DNA of 64,000 bases, from positions 31,930,001-31,994,000 of the forward strand of contig CM114273.1 of the NCBI GenBank assembly GCA_050084515.1, written 5' to 3'. Source of the DNA: Blasia pusilla. Its lineage: Eukaryota > Marchantiophyta > Marchantiopsida > Blasiales. Position numbers and translations under genes: made by a program. Below the pieces are notes generated by a model. That model saw only the letters and a list, made by a program, of their open reading frames with translations, ran no database searches and had not been told where the DNA came from. Shown piece after piece: positions 46,935 to 59,275 of this stretch (within the stretch, counting starts at the first letter, position 1; every line of letters starts with the position of its first letter).

Positions 46935-48839
46935 TTACTGCATACAACGGGGTTTATGGTATGTTCGAGGATCTCCCCCTTCCGTCCTTTGAGGAATATC
47001 TTGCCATAAGAAAGGTGGAAATATCAATTCGAGTCTCCTCAAGACATGATCATCCACCAATGGATTCTGGTAATTGTTGTGCACAAGTTGTCGAGTTGTG
47101 TTGAGGGAATCCCGCACTTCTTGTGCATTCAACCCTTGAGCAAAGGATAAATTTTCCGCCTCTCGATTTTGGAGATCAGTGGCAATTCCGTGAATTAGCT
47201 CTCCTCGATTATATATGTCAATGAAGCGGACTAGCCACACTCGCATAGCCGGATCGATCCTTTGCTTATATGGGATTTCAGCATGAGCCACCCCATCTAT
47301 GTTGACTTCGGGGTTTTAATTCGATCGAGGGCTACGATATCCCAAGTTGAAAGTGAAGTTATCTTGCTCTCGTATCCGCTTGCAATATGTTGGTTGTGCA
47401 TTACTATCGGGAGCGCGGAAAGAGATGCCAAAAAGATGATATAGTTTTCTTAACCAAGCTTGTCTACAAGTTGGACACTTGTAAGATAGTGACATGGCCT
47501 TCCGAAGACAATATGGATGCCAGTAACAAGCTTTATATGTGCGTGTCACGTAGCCACCCTTAGCGGCAATACGGTTGAAGCATATCATACATTTGGGCCC
47601 GTTGTTTGGCGTGAGGGCCCCTCCTTCAGCTACTGCGATTGCCTTCATCCAATCAGGCAGATCTTGATCTTGTTTGCTCGAATTGAGAGGTGTTGGGGCC
47701 AACATCAAAGAAGCATATTTGGGAGCATTTGGATCTACAACATTGTCCCATGCTGCGCGTAGGGCAAGAGGCCACAACTGCTTGATAGGTTGAAATAAAA
47801 TCATATTAACCTCCTTCACGAGACGACCCTCAAGTAGAGTTGTCTCAAGGGTGAGTTCTCCCACATTACCCCTTGCTCTCCATCGCATCAATTCATCCAT
47901 CTCTTGCTGACACCTTGCCATGATGGATTCATATGCCCTCCTCCATTACTCCATGTGATCAGCCATGATAGCTCTTTGTCTTTGATGGAGTTCATCTCTG
48001 GCAATCGATTCATTCATGATCCTCTCCATCTACCTCTTAAGTCTCTCATGCTCCTCTGAAAATTGTTGATGCTTCTCCTTCAAAATATTGAATTCTGCCT
48101 CCAAATCAAAAGTGCGTTGGGAATTGGTTATCAAACTCTCCAACTATGATAGATGAGACATAACCTCGCTATTATCGGGAGTCTCCCCACGAGAGCTTGC
48201 AATGTAGTCATTCCTACTATTTTGTCTATCCTCAAGATAGAACCCCGCTTTTTCCCCCATCATAACTTGCCCTTCATCTTCGCCTCTAGGGTTTCTTGAC
48301 GATCCACCTTGCAGGTATTGGCCCGGTAACAATCTTGCTGATGAAGGTTCCACTCTTGGTCGTTTTGATTGAGGATGTGGGATGCAATCCTCTTGAACTC
48401 TCCGCCTCTTATCTCTTCTTTGAGACCCATCCTCCACATCACCATAATGGACCTCCGTGTCCTTCATTAACTCCACCACTTTGAGCTTGACATGCTCACT
48501 AACTTCATCTTCTTCGCAATGAGACTCTCGTAGTTTGGAAGGCCATTGAACAATGCCGAATCCTTTTGCCACTCTTTCTCCTCCACTTTCCTTGCAAATT
48601 CTCCAATCGCATGCTCCGGCCACTTGATGCGCAACTTGTTTCAACTCTAGGGAGAGGATTTGTGGGTCAAGGCTACTATCCAAGTGCGCCTTCAATACAT
48701 CATCCGTGATGAATTTTGCGACCGTCTTCTTGGTCACCTTGGCACACGTGGGTGGTTGTTCTTCCCCTCTTCCATCACCATCTTCATCGTGAGGACTATG
48801 GTCTTCACGAGATGGCAGCGCCATCTTATCTTTTACCAA
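46935..48839 (-). pseudogene. Coiled-coil and RING-like zinc-finger protein, decayed
   Basis: A single reading frame runs from 48839 to 46935 (about 635 codons), interrupted by stops near 48144, 48029, 47949 and 47316. The N-terminal third is acidic and then strongly basic, with KRPRVEPSS and DKRRRVQ (nuclear-localisation-like). The middle is coiled coil (RLKR, ARCQQEMDELMRWRARG). At about 47460-47600 lies a Cys/His cluster, CMICFNR, then CYWHPYCL and CPTCRQAW, in the order of a RING/C3HC4-like finger with one unusual spacing. The C-terminal part is unrecognised. It may be a ubiquitin-ligase-like host gene fragment or a transposon accessory gene; its neighbour on the same strand is the kinase-like relic. 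Confidence 0.6.
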
Positions 48840-49013
48840 AATCTAAAAAGAAATAGTGGTTTAGAAAAGATTCCAATAATAGTGACACGATGACATTTGG
48901 ATACATCAATGGATCAACCTAAATTAATCATTCACAAACATTCAGAGTCACAAAATCAACCTCTTTCAATGATTTCTCATGAAAACAGTTACAATCAGAC
49001 AACGGATTTACAT

Positions 49014-50400
49014 TTACATCATTGTGGTAATTGACCTTAATGTTGAATCTACATTGCCTACAACAAATATTTTGGAATTTTCTTTGATATGTGCAATAAG
49101 ATACTCTAAGCTTTTGCGATCAAAGGGATTCGCAGTAAATGCCCACTTTTGAATCCTTTCCAAGTAAGTAAATCTCATATTTGCGTGGGCATCCTCGACA
49201 GCAAGGTTGTAAGTCATGTAATTCAGATTTTTTACAATCATCCCTAGGGCATAGATTTCAGTGGCTATGCTAAAAGGGAGATTCTTAGGCCCTGCTGTCA
49301 ACTCCGGTGCTATGTGCCCAACATGATTTCTTTGTTCATGCTGCCACCATCTATGAGGTGACTCTAAGCACTCATCAGCCCACATAGCATTTTCCCAATC
49401 TCCAACCCTGATGTATAGGGTAGAGTTAGCTCCAAAATGGATGAAAATGTTCTGTGCATGAAGGTCGGTGTGAAAACCCCCATGCTTGTGGACAGTCTCC
49501 ATGGTACCAAAAAGGGCAACCACTAGCTGGACAACATTAGATGCCATTGCAAGATATCCAATCTTTTCCAACTCCTCCTAAATTAGCCCCGCCATTCTTT
49601 ATGGTATGGCATGCTCACAACCAATTTTCAAGGTGCCCACCATTCCAATATGGATAGATGCAACATGGCGGATCCTTAATCAACCTTCCGACTATGCGAA
49701 AAAAACCTCGATGTAGAATTGTCGCAAACATCTCCTCGCGCATCATCAATTTTCTTGAATATAATCAAGATGATTCCTTAAACACCTTAAGGAAATAGTA
49801 AATATATTCACTATTATTTTACATCGATATATTGTTCAATGTAAACCTGATCCCACAATATCCTCTGGATCATTTCCTACTAGCAAGTTCTTGTAAAAAC
49901 TCCATGTAATTCCACATGGAAATATCAATGTTTGACCCAAGGAAGTACTACCTCCCTTGAAAAGATGTTGAGCATTTCTTAACTCAACACTAAACCTTTC
50001 AATGAGAGTAGTCTCTGCAACATTCGGCTGCTCAATCTTGAATGCCTTGAGATCGGCATACACTCTCTCGAGGTGAACACCTTGTTGGCCACAAAATTTA
50101 GTTAACCTATCGGCCTCTTTGACATCCACTTCCAGTGAAATATATTTGCAACTCTCCTAGCAATTCTTTGCAATTCCAAGGTGTGGTCATGGAAACCATC
50201 CATACCCCTCAAAATGTAGGATCGTCTATTCTCTAACCTAGAAAAACTAGAAACGATTCTCTAAGCTAGAAAAAACCCGTCTAACCAGGCCTCTCTTATA
50301 GCCATGTTGAATTCATTCATGGAATTCACTCTTGGCCTCTTGGCACTATCATCAACCTCATTTCGGTTATCTCCCACTCTGTAAGACCCAACCCCACTAG
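49014..50400 (-). pseudogene. Protein-kinase-like gene, decayed
   Basis: On the minus strand, codons at about 49630-49750 give FRIVGRLI and IYPYWNGGHLENWL, a hinge-like segment. Downstream, 49014-49571 has the catalytic loop HTDLHAQN, then VGDWENA where DFG is expected, HIAPEL in the activation-segment position, and ATEIYALGMIVKNL for helix F. The HxDLxxxN catalytic Asp and Asn are present and DFG is replaced by DWE. An upstream segment (49836-50129) has helical sequence that could be the N-terminal region, and KRPRV at about 50320 suggests a nuclear signal. Stops and frameshifts break the gene. I do not recognise the subfamily. Confidence 0.6.
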
Positions 50401-51846
50401 ACATTTCGCTCGGATGAAGAGGATAAGAAAATCTCCTTAGAAAAAAAAACCAACGAAAAAATAGCATGAGTTGAGATAAAGAAGTACCAAAAATAAAATG
50501 ATATGAGATACTAAGACATTGACTCCAGTAATGCTCACGCGCATGGTTGGAGGAATAGGGTTTTGGCTTAGGTAGGTCACTCAAAAGGAATATATGCGTA
50601 TTTAGATAAGTTTTATTGACCACCTCCACATCCCAAATGTGCTCAAGGAATCAATGAAATAAATCTATAACTCAAGTTTGTGAATCAGAAATCTCAAAAT
50701 CACCAAACAAGTTTAGTGACACAAGAGATTTCCACAATCACAACCTCTTACCTAATGTGGAGTCAATTGGAGTTTGTTTAGGACACAACAAGGAGCGTAA
50801 ATATCCGAGTGTGTCACAAAAAAATCCAACAACCCCCAAAAGTCCCCCACTGGATTTCTCTAAAATTCCTAGAACCCTTCAAAACCCTTAGCTCTCAAGT
50901 AACCAATGAAATTTGGAGCCTAATCCAAAAAACACTGAAAGAAAAGGTAGAAAATGAGATAAACCATGGAAATGAGGGATAATTGGGGTTAATTAGCCCC
51001 AAACCCCTACCAGGTAAGGATTTTTCAGCCCACTTGTGGGCCCAAAACTTATGGGTATAATGAAGAGTGGGAGGAGGTTCAATTTTTTGCCTAGCCAATC
51101 CCACCGTGCCACATGGCGGTTCTGGATTTGGGGGAAGTGGGCCACACGCGGGCTAACGGGATGGGCTACGGCTTGGACGATGAGGGCTTTGGATTGGATT
51201 GAGCGGGCGCCGACTCGAATGGCGCGGGCTTGCGGGGGGCGGGCGGGTGGGCTCGCGGTCTTGCATGCGGGCTTGAAGGGGGGAGATTCACGAGGAGGTG
51301 GGCTCGTAGTGACAAATCAGAGGGCGCGACATGGGCCCAACTTGTCTGCGACATGGCCCGACAAAAAAAAAGGCGCCGAGCGTGTTGCGCAGTGGCCAAG
51401 CAAGGGTGGAATGCTTGATGTGTGTGGGCCCGCACGAACATGTCCATCATACGTCCGCGGACACGGACTTTGTCCACGTGCAACCTTGGCAAAGCCTCAA
51501 TGAACTGAGAAGTGACACAAAATTTATGCCAAGTCTCAATGTAAATTTGATGTGGTAAATGAAGGTAGTGTGCTCTGAGGAATGTTCAAAACACTGAAAA
51601 AACAAAACTTTGGCAAATAGAAAATTATCAATGCCAAGAAAAATCAACACTGAAAAATCCAGAGCTAAACATCATAATAGCTATCTCGAAAACTTGCTGG
51701 TGATCCCTAATTGGATTTTGAAATTAGGCCTGCAGCCATACATGAAAGAGATATCAGAATCAATGATAGTTGAGATTGAAGCATTGCAAGATAATGATGA
51801 ATAGAATTGAATTCAAGTCTTACCTAAAATGAAACTCAGCTTGCAA
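50401..51846. other. No gene seen; contains a GC-rich patch at 51100-51500
   Basis: Mostly A+T-rich, but 51100-51500 is sharply GC-rich, with G runs (GGGGGGCGGGCGGGTGGG near 51230) and repeated GGGCCC/CGGGCT words. Frames across it on both strands reflect composition. Confidence 0.45.
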
Positions 51847-53088
51847 TCACGCACATTTGCTCTTGTTTAGAGAAGTGACAAGGAGGTCCGGATCATAAGA
51901 GGCATTCACATGTGTGTGGAGGGAGTGGTGTATTGGTGGCATACACTTGATTGCTTTGTGGGAACACTGACGTAGAGGTTTGTGATGGTCCATGGGAAGG
52001 AGCACATGAAACAACGACGACATCATTAAAGTCAGGAAAGAATTGGAGTTGCGAAGGGTTATCAAGATCAATAGGTAAAGGAACAAATTCAGGCAACTGA
52101 TCATTGTCTCGTGCAACCTTCATTCGTTCAATCAGTTGAGTTGCTTCGACAAAAGATAGATCAAACAACATGTTGGGTGGTAAGTGCATTTCATGACTAA
52201 GTGTCCCTAGTTGATCTAAATGAATTCAATTGCTAATGAGATTGAATAAACGAGTTGCATGCTTCCTGGTCAGAGATGCCTCTTTAAAATCTATATTTTT
52301 GAACTTCAAGGCTTTTTTCTGTATTCATCCAGAAGAAGTGGAGAAAGCAATTAGATCTCTTGAATAATGATGAGTGGAAAAAGACCAAGGCAATAATCAT
52401 TTGTTGAGGATATTGGGTTTTCACCTAAAGTTGGTCCATCTTTGTGAATTTGGCGGAACTTTGAGTCCCACATCTGTCCTTGGTTTATGTAGCTTTGCAT
52501 CTGCTTGCGAGTAACCCCATGTTCCCGGAAACATGGCATTATATATAGATTATCTAATTACTTCATCTAATTCTCTATAGGAGTTGTGTAACAAGGTGTG
52601 GCTTCTTCATGTTGAGTGTTTATGTCGTTCAAGATCATGTTGGAAAAATCTAGATAGTTCATAGGAACTTGGAAATGGAATGTAAGTGGGTATGAGTAGA
52701 AAATGGTGGTTGATTGAGAAGAAGCAATATAACTAGCAACAAATCTTAGGTGAAGTCTGATGTTGTTGAACTCCTGCTCTGGAGTGATGATTTGGTACAT
52801 ACTCCTAGGTATTTGCAACATTTTCATGTTGTTGCCTAGGGAGCCCAATTTGAGGGAGTTGAACGGGAGGATGAGCCTGGCTTGAAGATTTGCTCAACGG
52901 CCGCGTATGGAGCTGGCTTGACAGGCCATGTTTCTTAAGACCACATGTAAACATGTCAATCATAGACTTCATAAATTTATTTTTCCAAAGACCTAGAAGT
53001 CTGTTGGTTCTAATTGACCATATATTCTAAGTTTTTTCCTAGTCTTTACACGGGACAACATAACATAAGCAAGTCCTATTGTAAAAAT
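51847..53088 (-). other. Short unrecognised frames downstream of the Helitron helicase
   Basis: Minus-strand frames at 51893-52189 (containing EFVPLPIDLDNPSQLQFFPD) and 52567-52848 have protein-like composition but no motif I recognise. They may be the former 3' part of the Helitron or captured sequence. Confidence 0.35.
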
Positions 53089-56000
53089 TTATCTGATGAC
53101 CAAAAGACAACGACCAAAAATAGTAGAACCCTGACTTTTGTGTGCTATCATACCATAGCCAAGCACTAGGGGAAATGTCTTCTTTACACATTTATAGTGT
53201 GAGCCATACCCGAGAGTTGTAAATTTGGACCTTCCTATAAGTATAGATGCATTAGTTGACAATATAGTGACCATAATACCTACTAGCTCCTCATCATCAT
53301 AAATTAGATCTACTAGTTTTGCCAAGGACCCATTGGCAGCCTGCAACTTTAAATTAATGTTTGAAGTAAGCATGACAATGCATTGAAGTGCAACATACTG
53401 TAGTTGGTGGAAGGTTTCATCTCCAAGCCAAGAACTGAACTCATTAGTGAGTGGAGCCTCTGTCTTCACAACTACGTTTATTATAGATATATCCCCAAAT
53501 AAGTATCTGAGAGCAAGAATATTAAATATAGTGACATCCTCGCAATGAGTACATACTATTGTAGTGTCCTTGTGAATGAAATCAATAGCCTCATTTTTTG
53601 AAACAAACTTTTGAGACAAACAACGGTTAGGTTTTGTGCATCTTACAGAGTTTAGGAATTGGAGATATCCTGGGTCTTCAGAATGTCTCATGGGAGTGGA
53701 CAACTCAAGGTTCATAATTTTTTCAAAAAATGTTGATGAAGTTAAATGACAGCTAGTGCAAAAACTAGTATTGCTATGGTTGCAAATTGGAGGTAATTGG
53801 CACATATCACCAACTAAAATTACCAAAATTTCACCAAATGGACTCATGTGACCATAACACGAAACTTCATTCAAGCACATGGCAACTTCCTAGAGAAGCT
53901 TAGGAGTCAGCATGGAACATTCATTTATGACAACGACTTGTGCAGATTTTAGCCTTAAATAATTATCAGAAGGAGCATACATATGGGGTAGATCACCTCT
54001 GGCTAGAATGCTAAACACTGAGTGGATAGTTGTGGCTTCATTATAAAGTCTAACTTCCGCAATACCTTTAGTGGTTGCTAGCAATGGACACAGTCCTGCA
54101 TGTGTCCAAACTTTGTGCATAAAATTTATGAAGTACATTTTCCCATAACCAGGAGGGTCTTTCAGAAGACTAGGCCTGATTTCATATTTTCCAGAGTCTT
54201 GAAAAGAGCATGTTGCTCATTGTTCAAAGTAGAAATATGAGGTTGTGAATTTGTGTCTTGAGATGAAATACATGAGGTGGTGGTATCACTTACACATGTA
54301 AGAAGCATCTCATTGATGCTCTTGTCTAATTCAGGTTGGAGAATGTCAATTATCTTAGCAAGCATTTTAGATAGATAAACATGTGCCCACAAGTTCTTGA
54401 TGGCACAGGCCTTGACTAGAGTATAAACATCCTCAACATTACTAATAATCTTACGGTGCATGCACTCATGCAAGTAAGTCCATGACGGTAAGTCACATGA
54501 TAGCATAGAGGTTTCAGATTTTAAGGTAACATTGGTAAGTAGAGCACTATAGAAAAACTCGTTCCATTGGTGGAGAGGATGAAATTCTGTGAAACGGTTT
54601 GTGGCAAAAAGTATATTACCAAGATTGTCTAAGGCCAAGAATTTATTCATTCGTGCAGGGGTGAATACAAGGGACAAAGGCATTTCTGTATGAGGAGTTG
54701 CATCTTTGTGGTGGGTTAGAATCAATGTAGCAAACTAACTGCCAGTGAACAAAAGATAATAGGGATCTTTATAGAAGTCAATGCAACTTCTATCAACAAC
54801 AAAAATTTATTCAAAACCATACCAAAAAATTAATTTCAATTTTATCTCATCCATTCCCCCTAGCCCTAGGCATTTTGCAGTATCAATATCAATGTCTAGG
54901 GATCCAATTGGTTCAGACTTAAGAGCATATTTGAGCAAATAAAAGGATCAGTCGATGTTGGTTACCCTCTGAATGTTCATGTGGGCTGCCCATAGGAGTA
55001 ACAACAAAGGGTGGTAAGGTATGACATTACAATGTTCCATAGTTCTTTGCTTATCTAGCAAGTCCAGGACTCTACCAAGCATTTGCGGCCCACTAAATAC
55101 AAAATTAGACAAGAATGAGTGTAATTTGAGGCAAGAGAGTTGGGCACACTATGACGGAGCACCACGCCACGTAAATGTGGAACTAAATTTTTTTACTCAA
55201 CTCTCTGTATCATCATACTCAGGCCAGCGGTCATCAGATGTTAATGTAAGAAAGAACTTGGGCATTCCCCATTTCTAGACCATGGCCTTTAGGTTCTTTA
55301 AGTGTTTCTCGTGCCTAGAGGGACTTCCTCGAATTCGAGGGTTGATAGAATATTTTGACAAATAGCAATACAAATTTTCCTCAAGTAGGTCTAGTTTCTC
55401 TTGTTTCAGTTTGTCTAATTCCCGATTTAATATGAAGGACTTGCTAGATAAGCAAACAACTATGGACTACTTGAGTTAGTACATGAGGCTTGTAAGGCTT
55501 GTAAAGGTATACTACACTAAATAGTTTTCTTGAATGATTGCGCGTGTAGTAAAAAAATGATCATTGTCATGTATAGTAACCACGAAGGTAAGGAAATAGA
55601 AAGGGAAAAAAACCTATCTCTATAGTGAGGTACCGGCTTGTGTTGTCTGTTAGGAGACTTTCACGTGTATAGGACTTTGTACAAAACTATAAACTACCAT
55701 TATCAGATATATTTGCTGAGGTACGATTCTTCATAGGTAATGAATATGAAACATCTTGCAAAATATTAAGTTTAGGGTGATAAGGATCATGGTTCATGCT
55801 ATGTGTCGCATGCCCTTTGTCTTGAGATTGCTTGAGTATCCCTTCAACTGATTTAGACAACAAGATAACTAGTCCAGAGGATGAGTTTGGTAGCTCTAGT
55901 AACGTCTAATGATCCCGATAGAGTTTGTTTATCTTCAGGTTTATTAAAAGTACCTCCCTTATAGCGGCTGCAAATTGCAATGCACTTAAAGGATCTAGTT

Positions 56001-56654
56001 CATGAAAGTTAAAACCAACAAGGGGAAAATTTAGAAGTGAAAATACAAAAAATAACCCCTTATGGAATCCATTGTACTTTGATTCTATACCTATCCGTGA
56101 GTCCACAATAGAAGCTCAAGTGGGTTAACACTAAGTGTGCACCTTATGTAGGCGGGTGTTATGTATACATTAAGCTCAATACGTGGCTCCCTTGTTGTAC
56201 ATTGATCACAAACATGAAAATATCTTGATCGGGGAATAATGTAGGCTTTTAGGAATCCAGTACAAAATGCGTACAGAGCATATGTTGTACAATGTATGAC
56301 AGAAATTTTAGACCGAAGGTTGTGGCATAGTATTTGGCCATAGTAGCCGCAACATTGCATCTGTTTGAATGTCTTAGAACATTCCTCCTTCCACTTGAGT
56401 AGGTGTTCTTTGGCATTTTCCCATGAATAGAAATGAGGCCTACATGCAAGTTTCTTGGGTAAAGATATTTTTGCTTGGACACGAGCTCTTTGTAGTTTTA
56501 ATCTGGCCTTATTCAAGGTAAGCGATTTTCTAATTACTTTAGAGCGAGCTCTTAAGTAATACTGTAGGTTTTGAGTGGTAATTAGTTCATGAAGGTTTTG
56601 GGTGGGCATTTGTTCATGAACGTGAAATACAGAGTTATGTGTAGTCTCAACCAT
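53089..56654 (-). pseudogene. Helitron Rep/PIF1-helicase relic
   Basis: Read from 56654 downward. The Helitron N-terminal domain is recognisable at about 55190-55330 (KWGMPKFFLTLTSDDRWPEY, then FTWRGAPS and LKLHSFL). At about 54880-55020 the segment VIPYHPLLLLLWAAHMNIQR followed by YLLKYALK matches the region after the Rep HUH centre. The PIF1 helicase follows: a degenerate Walker A (DPPGYGKMYF for GPAGTGKTYF), TIHSVFSI, VVVINECSML (Asp to Asn in Walker B), ILVGDMCQLPPI and FPLVLGYGMIAHKSQGSTI. The HUH motif itself is missing. The helicase is split by frameshifts. Helitron ends (5' TC, 3' hairpin-CTRR) were not identified. Confidence 0.8.
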
Positions 56655-58599
56655 ATTGAAAGATAAGCTGGACGTTGAGGTGAGGTTGTTCCGTGCTATC
56701 CAAAATTATCGTAAACTTTTTGTAGTAAGTTCAAGGCAGATATGGGAAACATGAGCTAAGTTTATTTTGCAACATGTGGCTCGGGCCTTTATCTCAATGT
56801 AGAAACACCACCTTGTAAAGTCTAAAACGCTTCCAACACAAGTAGAATTATATCATCAAAGGCCCATAGGCAGAGGTTGCTTAGCTATTGTAATGAAAAC
56901 CTACATTCAAGTAAATAAGCAGAGGATGGAATTACAGCGAAGCGCCTTTCATATTCTTCGTTGAGAATTGTATCTGATTGTACCCTGAAACTGAGAATAG
57001 AGCTCACTCGCAGAAGAAAATCATGCAGACTTCAGTATTACTATTCACACAGAGAGATTTTCCAAGCTATCAACATCTACGTCACAGAAAGCAAGAGGGT
57101 AGCCGCTACTAAATAAGCGAAACCGCGTGCAAAATCCTGCAGCCATAACTTGGTTAGTGTGTATCTTAGATTGAAGAGTATGTCTCTCAAATTGCAGGTT
57201 AGTGTGTCTCTCAAATTGAAGAGTGTTTCTCTCAAATTGAACAGTGTTTTTCTCATATTGTAGGTGAACTAGATCATTCGATTCATGTGTGGTGTAGCCA
57301 AAGTGATGATTGTTTGGTGTCAATAGAAATTGACGATCGATCAACATCACGGGCATGTAGTGGACCTAGTGGTAAGTGGAAATCGTTGCCTTTTTTAGCC
57401 AAAATCGGTGCGCTCAGTATTACGGCAAGGGAGCGAGGCACGTCGCGGAATGGACAGTGACAAGAAGAGCAGTGCATCGATAGTTCCGCGAGGCTCTTGT
57501 CTCTGGAGCGAGGTCGTCTTTGTGGTGATAGAATCTGTGACTGTTGTTGGCAGATTGTCACAGATTATACCCAAGTAGCGCTCACAAGTGCAGCGAAGGA
57601 CCAGAACGCTAGGAATTCTAGGAGGAGGAGACGGAGGAGCCCCGATGTCAGCTCCAGTTTAGAGGCTGATCCTCCTAGCATTTTGATTCGAAACCCTTGC
57701 AGCGGCAGAGTGAGCTGGGAGCCACATTTTGTGGAACTCTACATGGTCATGGATGAACTCGCTAATGGGGGACAATGAGACGATCGGCGAACGGCCAGGG
57801 GGAGCAAATGAGATCCAGCGCCTCCAACTTCGTAAAACCTTCCCAAGGAAGCTCACCCTCGGGCGAATGGGGCCAATAAACTCACGCATGGATTTTCTCG
57901 TAGTCCTATTTCACATTCTTGAACATCCAGAGCCCTGCAGAGGAAGCTGCCATCCTCAATAGCCGCGTCCTCCAAGCAAGAATGCAAAGACCGTTGTGGA
58001 CATTTTGTAGAGCAAAATGATGCTCGGGATAGAAGCTAAATTAGGAAGCAAAGTAGAGACAAAATCTATGAGGGCCCAAACAACAAAGTCGAATTTACAT
58101 GCCACACAGCAATCGAAACGACCACACATGCCTACCAATTCGAACAACAGAAACAAGAACGCAATGAAGATGGTAGGAATGCATGCAACCTTAATCAACA
58201 CGAAACCGAGTCGGTAACCGTGGAGTCCAGATGATAGAGAAAAAAGGCGGTCACAACAATCATAGTAGTAAAGACCGAGAGAGGACCAAGCCGACCGAGA
58301 AAGGACGAAGCGAAAAGCTTCTCAGCATCTAGGCACTTTGCAAAAAGCAAGCCGCAGTTAGAGCATCAATCTGAACACGATCACAAGAGTTGAGCGAAAA
58401 CACCAAGCACACAAGAGTATGTGAGACAAGTGCGGGAAGAGTGAGGGGCAGACTTGTGTGAATGGAGATGAAAAAGAAGTGGAGCGTCCATCAAACAAGC
58501 CTTTGCCGGTTCCCAACTACGGATGTGACATATGTTCGGGAAGTTGTGAGAAATCAATTGCAACACGCTTGAAGCATGACCACAATGCAGTAACAGATT
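56655..58599. other. No gene resolved; minisatellite at 57170-57262
   Basis: The + frame 57497-57778 has a basic RRRRRR stretch but no domain. The rest shows overlapping short frames on both strands. Confidence 0.4.
57170..57262. repeat. Minisatellite, unit GTGTNTCTCAAATTGNAGNTTA-like (24-30 bp)
   Basis: Four units: GTATGTCTCTCAAATTGCAG, GTGTGTCTCTCAAATTGAAG, GTGTTTCTCTCAAATTGAAC and GTGTTTTTCTCATATTGTAG. The repeated FERHTLQ-like peptides on the minus strand are only a reflection of this. Confidence 0.85.
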
Positions 58600-58718
58600 G
58601 GAGCGCGGTCGTACGAGGGCTACTACATCAGATCCTATCGGAACTCTGCAATTAAGCGCCCTCGGGCCGGAATAGTATTGGGATGGGTGACCTCCCGGGA
58701 AGTCCCGGTTCTGCATCC
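58600..58718 (+). rRNA. 5S rRNA-like sequence (gene or pseudogene)
   Basis: 119 bp align to plant 5S rRNA from end to end: GATCCTATCGGAACTCTGCA and ATTAAGCGCCCTCGGGC cover the A-box side, and GGATGGGTGACCTCCCGGGA then AGTCC cover the C box. The internal promoter is well kept, while the first 35 nt are more diverged (GGAGCGCGGTCGTACGAGGG). There is no T run just downstream and no tandem repetition, and LINE sequence starts at once. This suggests an isolated, probably non-functional copy. Confidence 0.75.
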
Positions 58719-59275
58719 AACCTTATAAGTCTCCCTCGGAAAGATGCACTTCGATAAAAACGAGTGATGGAAAACCCATCGGAAGTACAAAAGAGGGGGA
58801 CTCAAAGAGTCAAAACCTGAAGGCCACAACACGACCAGAAAAGGAAGAAGGGGGCATTCCCCCTAACGACATTTAAACTCACCAACAGCAGAGACAATAT
58901 CGGCAACAACAAAGAGAGCTATGACTACTACTAAGTGGGCCTCTAGCGCCGGCGTCTCCCCACCTGAGCCCGCCGCAAAATCCCATTGGCCTGGGCACTT
59001 GCAACGCTATGGAGACCAGCGCCTACAATCGCGTAGCTAAGGACAACCCATTTCTCGAGTGGAGATGATGGGCGCGATCCGTGAACGAAGTCGAACCTCT
59101 CCCCATAGCCCCATACATCTCTATGGCCAGGGGATGAAGATGTGTCCCTCGTGTAGTCGACTGTAGATATGTGTCTTCTTCGCCGCCGCCGCGCCGCCGC
59201 CGCCGCTCCTTGTAGCATTCGCCCTTGGGCCACCACTTGGGCTCGCACTGCCTCCCGCGTAGGATCTGTGAGTGC
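58719..59275 (-). mobile_element. 5'-truncated LINE copy, 3' end joined to the 5S-like sequence
   Basis: On the minus strand this matches the end of the LINE at 62755-63170: GATCCTACGCGGGAGGCAGT, QVVAQGRMLQGAA, EMYGAMGERFD-type codons, TTGCGGCGGGCTCAGG and CACTTAGTAGTAGTCATAG. It contains a (GCC)n expansion at about 59180-59205. The 3' end holds the short hairpin GATGGGTTTTCCATC and stops at 58719, the first base after the 5S-like sequence. Confidence 0.8.

Noticed and set aside
51036-51503. 155-codon plus-strand frame rich in Gly, Arg and Ala
   Set aside because: Open on both strands because of high GC; no motif.
58600-58718. Functional 5S gene in a normal array
   Set aside because: No downstream T run, single copy here, diverged 5' third and LINE sequence directly attached.
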